From the NCBI GenBank assembly GCA_031277155.1, contig JAITMW010000134.1, forward strand, positions 1-7,856: a stretch of DNA of 7,856 nt. Direction: 5' to 3'. This DNA is from Clostridiales bacterium. GTDB lineage: Bacteria > Bacillota > Clostridia > Lachnospirales > WRAX01. The notes under the pieces were generated by a model, which was not told where the DNA came from, did not search any database, and saw only the letters and a list, made by a program, of their open reading frames with translations. Shown here piece by piece: positions 1 through 5,396 of the stretch. Each line of letters starts with the position of its first letter. Positions within the stretch are counted from its first letter, which is position 1. The translations under genes were made by a program, and so were the position numbers.

Positions 1-1
1 G

Positions 2-313
2 GCCGCGCGGGAGAAGCTGCGCGCTTCTTCGGGCTGCTGCCTGCCGCATCTGGGTGAGGTGATGCAGCTTGCGCCGAAAAAGCTGGGCGGGGCAAATTTG
101 CAAATGTTTTACGAGATGATGTTTGATTTACAAAATCGACAGATGGCCAAAATTGAGGCTGATTTGGACTGGTTTATAAAAAAGTTTGACTATCGAAACC
201 ACGACGCGCCATGGGGCGACAGCAAAGACGCCGCAGAGCGCGCCATACAGCGCCTGGTGTCCGCCAAACCGGCGGCGGCCAATGAAAAAGGGGACAAGCA
301 TGGACAGGCATAA
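2..313 (+). CDS. DUF6062 family protein, C-terminal part (5' end outside window)
   Basis: An open frame enters from the left edge and ends at TAA 311-313, giving 103 visible residues. The visible part begins with a Cys-Cys-Leu-Pro-His segment and continues through a helix rich in Gln, Leu and Met to the stretch WFIKKFDYRNHDAPWGDSKD and then AAERAIQRLVS. From memory, this Cys/His segment followed by a FIKKFDYR...PWG.SKDA..RAIQ ending is typical of the DUF6062 family of uncharacterised cytoplasmic Firmicute proteins. The last 15 residues are Ala/Lys-rich and look like a disordered tail. No function is established for the family, and I see no catalytic motif in this fragment. Its end overlaps the next gene by 14 bp, which suggests translational coupling. 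The GTG/ATG codons at 59-64 are internal, because the frame stays open and family-like upstream of them. Confidence 0.8.
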   Translation, partial: AAREKLRASSGCCLPHLGEVMQLAPKKLGGANLQMFYEMMFDLQNRQMAKIEADLDWFIKKFDYRNHDAPWGDSKDAAERAIQRLVSAKPAAANEKGDKHGQA

Positions 314-911
314 ATGGCAAGGGCTGACAATGCGCCAAAAAATCGGCTTTATACGGGATTATTATATAGTCCACATCATTGCCGCCGTGTTTGCCGTCGC
401 CGCTGTGGGTTGGGCGCTTAATCATTATGTTTTCAATCCGCCGCCGCGTACCTTCGTCAATATTTCGTTTTATGGGCAATTTGTGTCGGAGGATTTGCGC
501 GGCGCAATGGCGCAAAATTTAACGAATAGTTTGGTGGATGAGGATGCAAATTATGTCGTCGTTGTGGATAATTTTTTCACAACAGGGGATATGCAATTTG
601 ACATGGCCATGGCCCAACGCATGGTTGCCATGATGACGGCGCGCGAGGTGGACATCCTCATCATTGCCCCCGGCGAAGCGGATGAATATATTGAGAGGGG
701 ATTTGCGCGGGATTTAAGCGACATGCTTCCTGCGCCGATAATCGAGCTTCTTGGTAGCATCGAAAGCTTTTGTTTTTTTAGCAATTTGGCCCGGCAATTT
801 GGCGTAGATTTTCAGGGCTGGACGCTTATTGTAGTGTCGAACACTGTCAGGGATGAACAGGTGAGTGCCTTTCTTGACTATATTCTTGTTTTTTATGAAT
901 TGTGTGATTAA
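300..911 (+). CDS. Single-pass membrane-anchored protein with extracytoplasmic domain, unknown function
   Basis: The product is 203 residues. The frame is open further upstream, but ATG 300 is chosen because it has an AAAGGGGA ribosome binding site just ahead and starts a coherent N-terminus. Residues 1-20 are basic and amphipathic (the cytoplasmic side), residues 23-45 form one strong hydrophobic helix, and NPPP at 46-49 marks the exit. The remaining ~155 residues should lie outside the membrane. They alternate beta-like and helical stretches, including REVDILIIAPGEADEYIERG at 115-134 followed by a DLS motif, reminiscent of solute-binding-protein-like domains in other Firmicute membrane proteins. 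This resemblance is weak and I do not assign a ligand. The gene overlaps the DUF6062 gene by 14 bp, so the two are probably translated together. No intrinsic terminator is visible after it. Confidence 0.72.
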   Translation: MDRHKWQGLTMRQKIGFIRDYYIVHIIAAVFAVAAVGWALNHYVFNPPPRTFVNISFYGQFVSEDLRGAMAQNLTNSLVDEDANYVVVVDNFFTTGDMQFDMAMAQRMVAMMTAREVDILIIAPGEADEYIERGFARDLSDMLPAPIIELLGSIESFCFFSNLARQFGVDFQGWTLIVVSNTVRDEQVSAFLDYILVFYELCD

Positions 912-956
912 ATCCGCAAAAAAATGTGTATCCTTAATGTAAAATGATACTGCATG

Positions 957-1013
957 GAAAATTTTGCAAATTTCTTTTGGAATTTCTTTTGGAAAAATCT
1001 TGCAATAATTTTC
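957..1013 (+). promoter_or_regulatory. Inverted repeat with tandem repeat in its loop, upstream of spo0A
   Basis: The left arm GAAAATTTTGCAA (957-969) is the reverse complement of the right arm TTGCAATAATTTTC (1000-1013), apart from one extra T. The right arm contains the predicted -35 box of the spo0A promoter. The 30-nt interval holds the two direct repeats annotated separately. This arrangement could be an operator, but AT-rich DNA readily forms such patterns and no regulator is known from the sequence. Confidence 0.4.
971..994 (+). repeat. Perfect 12-bp tandem direct repeat (two copies)
   Basis: TTTCTTTTGGAA occurs at 971-982 and is repeated exactly at 983-994, immediately upstream of the predicted spo0A -35 box. 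Two head-to-tail 12-bp copies place identical faces slightly more than one helical turn apart, which would suit a dimeric activator site. Replication slippage in AT-rich DNA is an equally simple explanation. Confidence 0.8.
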
Positions 1014-1028
1014 AGGATGTAGTATAAT
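1000..1028 (+). promoter_or_regulatory. Predicted sigma-A promoter for spo0A
   Basis: The -35 box TTGCAA (1000-1005) is separated by exactly 17 bp from a perfect -10 box TATAAT (1023-1028). Transcription would start near 1035, leaving a leader of about 50 nt. I did not find a convincing sigma-H promoter or clear 0A boxes in the intergenic region, although both control spo0A in Bacillus subtilis. Confidence 0.7.
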
Positions 1029-1031
1029 CAT

Positions 1032-1058
1032 AAAAATTGGTTTGTTTTAACAATTTTT
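1032..1058 (+). other. AT-rich stem-loop at the start of the spo0A leader
   Basis: AAAAATTG (1032-1039) pairs with CAATTTTT (1051-1058). The pairing extends two base pairs inward (TT/AA) if G1040 bulges. It would form at the very 5' end of the predicted transcript. The stem is almost all A-U and therefore weak, so it may only affect mRNA stability or be incidental. Confidence 0.3.
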
Positions 1059-1087
1059 TAAATATTTTACATTTTGGAGGGATTGCT

Positions 1088-1876
1088 TTGGTTCACGACA
1101 GCTCTTTGGGAAAAATTAGGATACTTTTGGCAGATGACAACAAGGAAATTTGCGAGATGGTGCAGGGTTTTTTTGAAAAGCAGGGCGACATGGAGGTTTG
1201 CGCCTGCGTGCATGATGGCATTGCCGCCGTGGAAGCCATTACAAACCAGGCTCCTGATGTCGCAATAATTGACGGCGTTATGCCAAAGCTGGATGGTCTT
1301 GGCGTGCTGGAAAAAATCAGCAATGCGGAAAACAGGCCCATATGCATCATCTTATCCGAGGTGACGCAGGAAAAAATTACAAAAAAGGCCATAGACCTGG
1401 GCGCGGATTATTATATGGTAAAGCCCTTTGACCTTGAAATTTTGGCGCAGCGCATACGCCAGCTGCGGGAAAAGGGCGGCGCGGCACAGGGCTTTGTCAG
1501 TACGAAAAATGCGGCGACACAGCTTAATATCGAGCAAAAAGTCACCAATATTTTGCATGAAATCGGCGTGCCGGCCCATATCCGCGGATATCACTATATG
1601 CGAGAGGCCATAATGATGGCGGTAAATGACATGGATGTTCTTAACTATATCACAAAAGAGCTGTATCCCACCATTGCGCAAAAAATGAACACCACGTCCA
1701 GCCGTGTAGAGCGCGCCATACGCCACGCCATAGAGGTTGCGTGGTCCCGTGGGAAAATTGACGCCATTGACAATCTTTTTGGATATACCATCAACAACCA
1801 CAAGGGCAAGCCGACAAACAGCGAATTTATCGCGCTTATTGCTGATAGGCTGCGTTTGGAGCTAAAGGCCAGCTAG
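1088..1876 (+). CDS. spo0A: Spo0A, sporulation master response regulator
   Basis: The product is 262 residues, close to the usual ~267. Residues 10-125 form a receiver domain with acidic D16/D17, phosphoacceptor D62 (in IIDGVMPKLDG), S90 as the switch Ser/Thr and K112 in the VKPFD motif. After a linker, residues 146-262 form the Spo0A DNA-binding domain, with HEIGVPAHI at 157-165, the recognition-helix segment TTSSRVERAIRHAIEVAWSR at 202-221 and the C-terminal KPTNSEFIA motif. When phosphorylated through the phosphorelay or by histidine kinases, it binds 0A boxes and commits the cell to sporulation. The start is TTG at 1088, six nucleotides after GGAGGG (1076-1081); no ATG occurs in frame until residue 24, inside the receiver. 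The residues after S90 (Glu-Val-Thr) differ from the Ala-Val-Gly or Ala-Phe-Gly that I recall from other Spo0As. Identification is secure. Confidence 0.97.
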   Translation: MVHDSSLGKIRILLADDNKEICEMVQGFFEKQGDMEVCACVHDGIAAVEAITNQAPDVAIIDGVMPKLDGLGVLEKISNAENRPICIILSEVTQEKITKKAIDLGADYYMVKPFDLEILAQRIRQLREKGGAAQGFVSTKNAATQLNIEQKVTNILHEIGVPAHIRGYHYMREAIMMAVNDMDVLNYITKELYPTIAQKMNTTSSRVERAIRHAIEVAWSRGKIDAIDNLFGYTINNHKGKPTNSEFIALIADRLRLELKAS

Positions 1877-1877
1877 T

Positions 1878-1920
1878 AGGGGCGGCGTCATGCCGCCCTT
1901 GCGGCGTCATGCCGCCCTTG
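1878..1920 (+). repeat. Two tandem copies of a 19-bp GC-rich palindromic unit after spo0A
   Basis: The unit GCGGCGTCATGCCGCCCTT occurs at 1882-1900 and again at 1901-1919, perfectly conserved. Each copy contains GCGGC-GTCAT-GCCGC. The first copy extends to a 7-bp stem, GGGCGGC (1880-1886) with GCCGCCC (1892-1898), plus a G-U and an A-U pair outside. No T-run follows, so it is a poor intrinsic terminator, though it could block 3' exonucleases or help end spo0A transcription. The leading TAGGGGCGGC resembles short dispersed palindromes common in clostridial intergenic regions, so this is probably a genome-wide repeat family. That is recollection and needs a genome search. Confidence 0.8.
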
Positions 1921-1947
1921 ACAAGACCTCTGTTTTTGTGCTAAAAT
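1918..1947 (+). promoter_or_regulatory. Strong predicted sigma-A promoter for the HPr-like gene
   Basis: A consensus -35 TTGACA (1918-1923) and TAAAAT (1942-1947) are 18 bp apart, and the -10 is extended by TGC (1939-1941). The first three bases of the -35 box are the end of the palindromic repeat, so the repeat and promoter are fused. Transcription would begin near 1954, giving a leader of about 24 nt. Confidence 0.72.
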
Positions 1948-1977
1948 AATTGCAAATGGTATATGGAGGTTGCCTAT

Positions 1978-2244
1978 ATGGTTTCCCAAACAGTTGTTTT
2001 AAACATGGGCAGCGACGGCTTCAGCACAAAGGTCGCGTCGCAAATTATCCATTATTTGCGCAATTTTGAAAGCACGGTGATAATGAAGCATGATGGGCGC
2101 ATTGCCAATTGCAAAAGCCTGATTAGCCTGATAAACCTTGGAGCTGAGCCAAATTCTCTCGTAGAGGTTATGGCAGAAGGAAGAAATGAGGCAAGAGAAC
2201 TTGCGGACTTTGTTAAATTTTTAGAAAACTTTTCGGTGGAATAG
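1978..2244 (+). CDS. HPr-like (Crh-like) protein lacking the phosphorylatable histidine
   Basis: The product is 88 residues, the length of HPr, the small PTS phosphocarrier. ATG 1978 is chosen over an in-frame upstream start because GGAGG (1965-1969) lies 8 nt ahead. The HPr active-site motif G-[IL]-H-A-R-P-A is here G14-F-S-T-K-V-A20: Ser16 sits where His15 should be, and the Arg-Pro pair is also lost. The second HPr landmark is kept as K46-S47-L48 followed by LINLG at 51-55, matching the Ser46 region phosphorylated by HPr kinase, and the AEG turn at 66-68 is also typical. It therefore cannot carry phosphate from enzyme I on histidine. Bacillus Crh is a precedent, with Gln at position 15, Ser46 retained and a role as CcpA corepressor. 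Monocistronic, with its own promoter and terminator. Fold assignment is good; function is inferred. Confidence 0.75.
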   Translation: MVSQTVVLNMGSDGFSTKVASQIIHYLRNFESTVIMKHDGRIANCKSLISLINLGAEPNSLVEVMAEGRNEARELADFVKFLENFSVE

Positions 2245-2268
2245 GGCGTAAACCGCGCCCTATTTTTT
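2241..2268 (+). terminator. Intrinsic terminator of the HPr-like gene
   Basis: ATAGGGCG (2241-2248) pairs perfectly with CGCCCTAT (2256-2263) across a 7-nt loop, followed by a T-run through 2268. The stem includes the TAG stop of the HPr-like gene. On the opposite strand it also contains the last codons and stop of the GtrA-like gene. The T-run is only on the plus-strand side, so termination of the minus-strand transcript should be weaker. Confidence 0.88.
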
Positions 2269-2670
2269 CTTGAAAACAAGCCATTTGCTGGCGACATAGT
2301 TTGCAACTATCATGAAGATTTGCGAAATGGCGAAAAACACGATTTCATTAAGGCCGAGGATGTCCACGAAAACAAAGATGATACCCACGGCCATTGCGGA
2401 AAATGCCACGCGGGACGACACAAACAGGGCAAATTCGCGGGCAGCGCCGCCGCCCGCCCGCTTGCTGGCAAAAACATATATTTTGTTGACGAAAAAGGCG
2501 AAGCAGATGGCCACCGCATTGGCAGCCGCCCCTGAAAGCCACGCGTCAAGGCCCGCGCCGAAGCTGAGGGCAAAATGGACAATGGCGTTGACCAAAGTTG
2601 TGACGCCGCCGAAAAAGAGATATAAAATGATTTCGCGATATTTTGTAAAATATTTCATCAGTGCCTTCAT
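2260..2670 (-). CDS. GtrA family four-helix membrane protein
   Basis: The product is 136 residues with four predicted membrane helices at about 14-35, 45-66, 82-105 and 109-128. Family landmarks are FFGGVTTLVN (19-28), NKIYVFASK (62-70) and NYVASKWLVFKKK at the C-terminus. GtrA-family proteins are thought to move or position undecaprenyl-phosphate-linked sugars for cell-surface glycosylation. The ATG at 2670 overlaps the TAA stop of murG in the sequence TAATG, indicating translational coupling to a gene that also acts on an undecaprenyl-linked substrate. ATG at 2658 (residue 5) is an alternative start, since AAGG lies 5 nt before it while the first ATG has no clear ribosome binding site. The stop codon lies within the HPr-like gene's terminator. 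The sugar substrate cannot be told from sequence. Confidence 0.85.
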   Translation of the reverse strand: MKALMKYFTKYREIILYLFFGGVTTLVNAIVHFALSFGAGLDAWLSGAAANAVAICFAFFVNKIYVFASKRAGGGAAREFALFVSSRVAFSAMAVGIIFVFVDILGLNEIVFFAISQIFMIVANYVASKWLVFKKK

Positions 2671-3731
2671 TATTTTTTCGCAACCTTTTTGATTATGGCG
2701 ACTATGCCGTCAATGCCGTTTTGGGCACCGCTTTTTTTCATGGCGGCGGCGTATTTGCCGCGATTATTGAAAGTTTCGCGGACGGTTTGCGCCAAAATGC
2801 CGCTGTCAAGACCATCTTCATCAATCACGACAGAAAAGCCCTGCCGCGCGAAGCTCTGCGCATTGAGGATTTGGTCGCCGCGGCTGGCTTTAAGAGACAG
2901 CGGTATCAGGATATTAGGCTTGGCCAGCGCCAGAAGCTCGCCCAGAGAATTGGCGCCCGCCCGCGACACAACAATATCCGCCGCGGCATAAAGATGCCCC
3001 ATGTCCGCCCCTGCGTATTCCATCTGCACATAGCCCGGGCGGCTCGCGGCTTTATCAACATTACCTGCGCCGCACAAATGCACCATATTAAAGTCCGCAA
3101 GCAGACCATCCAGCGCGCCGCCCACGCAATTGTTGATGGTAACAGACCCCTGAGAGCCGCCCATAACCATAATCACGGGCTTTTCGTCAGGAAAATTGCA
3201 AATTGCAAGGCCCTTGATACGGCTGCCTTCCAAAATTTCCTGCCTTATTGGCGCACCCGCAAGAATCGCCTTGGCTTTTGGAATTTGCCTCATGGTCTCC
3301 GGAAAAACACAGCAAACATATGCGGCGTGGGGTATGCACAGCTTGTTGGCCAGCCCCACCGTGATGTCCGATTCGTGAATCACAACCGGCACCTTGGCCA
3401 GCCGCGCCGCCAAAACAACGGGCACAGCCACAAAGCCGCCTTTGGAAAACACAATGTCGGGTTTGATGTGCCTGATGGCACGCCGCGCCTGACCCACGCC
3501 GCGCACAACGCGCAATGCGTCCGTGATGTTTTTCGCGCTTAAATAGCGGCGCAGCTTGCCGGAGGAAATGCCATAATATGGCAGGCCCGCGGCCTGTACA
3601 ATTTCCTTTTCCATGCCGGAAATGCCGCCCATATAGCTGATGTCAAAGCCCGCGGCACGAAGGGCGGGCAAAAGGGCGATATTGGGCATCACATGGCCCG
3701 CAGTGCCGCCCCCTGTAAGCATAATTCTCAT
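2670..3731 (-). CDS. murG: MurG, UDP-GlcNAc:lipid I N-acetylglucosaminyltransferase
   Basis: The product is 353 residues, normal for MurG. It transfers GlcNAc from UDP-GlcNAc to lipid I on the inner face of the membrane, making the peptidoglycan precursor lipid II. Visible motifs are the glycine-rich GGGTAGH loop (7-13), FSKGGFVAVP (95-104), IHESD (118-122), GGSQGS (191-196), and the donor-binding SRAGANSLGE (256-265) and SRGDQILNA (283-291). The sequence resembles clostridial MurG forms with PYYGISSGKLRRY (51-63) more than the Bacillus subtilis protein. ATG 3731 is preferred because GAGGTAGGA lies just upstream. The in-frame ATG at 3770 would fall about at the predicted transcription start and has no leader. 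It is unusual to find murG outside the dcw cell-wall cluster; here it pairs with a GtrA gene, so a second murG elsewhere is possible. Confidence 0.93.
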   Translation of the reverse strand: MRIMLTGGGTAGHVMPNIALLPALRAAGFDISYMGGISGMEKEIVQAAGLPYYGISSGKLRRYLSAKNITDALRVVRGVGQARRAIRHIKPDIVFSKGGFVAVPVVLAARLAKVPVVIHESDITVGLANKLCIPHAAYVCCVFPETMRQIPKAKAILAGAPIRQEILEGSRIKGLAICNFPDEKPVIMVMGGSQGSVTINNCVGGALDGLLADFNMVHLCGAGNVDKAASRPGYVQMEYAGADMGHLYAAADIVVSRAGANSLGELLALAKPNILIPLSLKASRGDQILNAQSFARQGFSVVIDEDGLDSGILAQTVRETFNNRGKYAAAMKKSGAQNGIDGIVAIIKKVAKK

Positions 3732-3755
3732 ACATCCTACCTCATTTTTAACATA

Positions 3756-3784
3756 TTGCGTTTCGCTCAATTACATGATACAAT
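3756..3784 (+). promoter_or_regulatory. Predicted promoter for the lipoprotein operon
   Basis: TTGCGT (3756-3761) and TACAAT (3779-3784) are 17 bp apart, and the -10 is extended by TGA (3776-3778). The predicted start near 3791 leaves about 39 nt before the TTG start codon. The -10 box overlaps that of the opposing murG promoter by two bases. Confidence 0.6.
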
Positions 3785-3803
3785 ATAAAGGGATGTTGTG
3801 CAA
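3775..3803 (-). promoter_or_regulatory. Predicted promoter for murG and the GtrA gene
   Basis: On the minus strand, TTGCAC (3803-3798) and TATCAT (3780-3775) are separated by 17 bp. Transcription would start near 3768, about 37 nt before the murG ATG. The match is moderate. TATATT at 3787-3782 is an alternative -10, but it lacks a -35 at the right distance. Confidence 0.5.
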
Positions 3804-3829
3804 GGACTTTGAAAGGAAAAGGTGATATT

Positions 3830-5380
3830 TTGAAGCCAAGACATGTTTTATCAATCGCCTTTGTTCTGGTATTTGCCCTGATGCTTGCGGCTTGCGACAA
3901 TGGGATTTACCAAGCCGAAAATGGCGAAGACGCGCCGCAAATTCCCGTTGTGGAAATTGACGAAACAAACGACTATGCACCCTATGAAGAGAATTACTCC
4001 ACAGCTGCGGCCTTTCCAATCCCTGATTACATCATAAGCTTGGAAATTTTTCCTGAAGAGCGCCTTGTCAGCGGCGTGGCTGCCATATCTTTCCAAAATA
4101 TGTCAAGCTATGTTTTGGACAAGATTTTTTTGTCAATTCCTTTCAATGCCTTTACGGAAAATTTTCCATATCCGCCCTTTTTGCCCGTGATGGAAAGCCG
4201 CGTTTTTCAGCATGGCCGCGCCTTTGGCAGCTTTGACGTCAATATGGCCACAATAAACCTAAACCCGGCAGAATTTTCCATAGAGGGCACCTTGCTGACA
4301 ATATATCTGGACGAACATCTGGCGCCGGGTGTGCCCGTGGAAATTGGGCTTGTCTTTACGGCGCATATTCCGCGTATAAGCCACCGGACGGGCGGCAATG
4401 ATTATGCCATGTGGTTTGGAAATTTTCTGCCGACGCTTCCTGTGCTGACGGAAGGTAATTGGTATATTTATCCATATTATCCCGTGGGCAACCCGTTTTT
4501 TACGGCCACCTCGAATTATCATGTCAACATCACGGCCCCGGCTGAATATACCATAGTTTCCACGGGCCTTGGGGTGCGCAGCGAAGGCGAGACAAATGCC
4601 GTCACTACCATCACGGTGGACCAAGTGCGCGATTTTGCCTTTGCCGTCCTTTCGCCCACTTACGAATCGCGAGAAATAATCACCGAAGCCGGCGTGGGCA
4701 TTGCCATATATTTCCGCGGAAATTGGGACGACGACGCAATTGACGCCATCCTGAACACCGCCCGCACTGCTTTTGACTATTTCGAGGCCCGCATTGGCAT
4801 ATATCCGCACCAGAGCTTTGACATTGTGGAGACCGAGATGTTTGTCCACGATGCCATAAAATATCCCGGCATAGTGTTTGTGGACGCGCTGCATATGCGC
4901 ACGCCGGCGGTGCATGGCTCTATCGCGCGAGATATCGGCCATCAATGGTTTTACGATGTGGTGGGCAACAATCCCGTCACAGAGCCTTGGCTGGCGCATG
5001 GTCTTGTCAGCTTTTTGCAGCTGGGGCTGACATTGGACGAAGAGGCCATGTCGGAGCATATGCAGGGAGTGCATCAAAGCTTGCAGCGCGCCCTGTTTTA
5101 TATTGAACATCCCGAGCTTTTTCGCCATTTGGGCTATTATGCATCCTGGTCGGATTTTCACAATATCCAATTTTTGCGTGGCCAGCTGTTGTTTTACAAT
5201 CTTTGGCAAAGATTGGGCGACGAGGATTTTGACCAATTCGTCAGATTGTATTATGGGCGATATGCCTTTTCCATCGCCGCATCCCAAGGGCTTATTGCCA
5301 TTGCCGAGGAAATTTACGGCCAATCCCTGGCGGACTTTTTCGATGAATGGATAAATTCTCCAGCTTTGCCGGAAATTTGA
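3830..5380 (+). CDS. Lipoprotein with M1 metallopeptidase fold, predicted catalytically inactive
   Basis: The product is 516 residues, a surface lipoprotein by its signal (hydrophobic 6-21, lipobox LAAC with Cys22) followed by an acidic linker. Residues ~63-280 are beta-rich, like the N-terminal domain of M1 aminopeptidases, and ~290-510 match the gluzincin catalytic domain. The hallmark WF-YDVVGNNP-TEPWL context is preserved, but the active site is not. MEYP has become I-K-Y-P (K344 replaces the substrate-binding Glu). HExxH has become R367-D368-I-G-H371. The third zinc ligand Glu, exactly 19 residues after the second His, is H390. The Tyr of Y-x-K-G is F448. The frame is otherwise intact. 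A TTG start at 3830 is chosen, with AAAGGTGA 5 nt ahead; TTG 3809 overlaps that site. It likely binds peptides or proteins or has a structural role (inference). First gene of a probable operon with the flavodoxin/SCP2 gene. Confidence 0.85.
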   Translation: MKPRHVLSIAFVLVFALMLAACDNGIYQAENGEDAPQIPVVEIDETNDYAPYEENYSTAAAFPIPDYIISLEIFPEERLVSGVAAISFQNMSSYVLDKIFLSIPFNAFTENFPYPPFLPVMESRVFQHGRAFGSFDVNMATINLNPAEFSIEGTLLTIYLDEHLAPGVPVEIGLVFTAHIPRISHRTGGNDYAMWFGNFLPTLPVLTEGNWYIYPYYPVGNPFFTATSNYHVNITAPAEYTIVSTGLGVRSEGETNAVTTITVDQVRDFAFAVLSPTYESREIITEAGVGIAIYFRGNWDDDAIDAILNTARTAFDYFEARIGIYPHQSFDIVETEMFVHDAIKYPGIVFVDALHMRTPAVHGSIARDIGHQWFYDVVGNNPVTEPWLAHGLVSFLQLGLTLDEEAMSEHMQGVHQSLQRALFYIEHPELFRHLGYYASWSDFHNIQFLRGQLLFYNLWQRLGDEDFDQFVRLYYGRYAFSIAASQGLIAIAEEIYGQSLADFFDEWINSPALPEI

Positions 5381-5396
5381 TAAACGAGGTAAATAA

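Noticed and set aside
833..845. AGTGTCGAACACT palindrome containing a TGTCGAA 0A-box match upstream of spo0A
   Set aside because: It lies inside the coding sequence of the preceding gene, nearly 180 bp from the spo0A -10 box. A relaxed TGNCGAA pattern is expected several times by chance in a window this long; another match occurs near 455.
714..1031. Minus-strand open frame covering the spo0A upstream region
   Set aside because: It overlaps the end of the membrane protein gene and the spo0A promoter, and its translation looks random (Lys/Ile/Phe-rich from AT-rich DNA).
1882..1919. Possible CRISPR or attachment-site repeat after spo0A
   Set aside because: There are only two directly abutting copies with no spacer and no cas or integrase gene in the window. 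A palindromic intergenic repeat is the simpler reading.
2661..3542. Plus-strand open frame of 293 codons opposite murG
   Set aside because: It is antisense to clear MurG motifs, has no ribosome binding site or promoter of its own, and its translation is His/Arg/Asn-rich without domain character.
3732..3770. Thirteen-residue N-terminal extension of MurG from ATG 3770
   Set aside because: MurG proteins begin near the glycine-rich loop. A good ribosome binding site precedes ATG 3731, and the predicted promoter would put transcription start at about 3768.
3841..5380. Reading the lipoprotein as an active M1 aminopeptidase
   Set aside because: The family context matches, but HExxH is RDIGH and the third ligand is His, so annotating it as a working peptidase is not supported.
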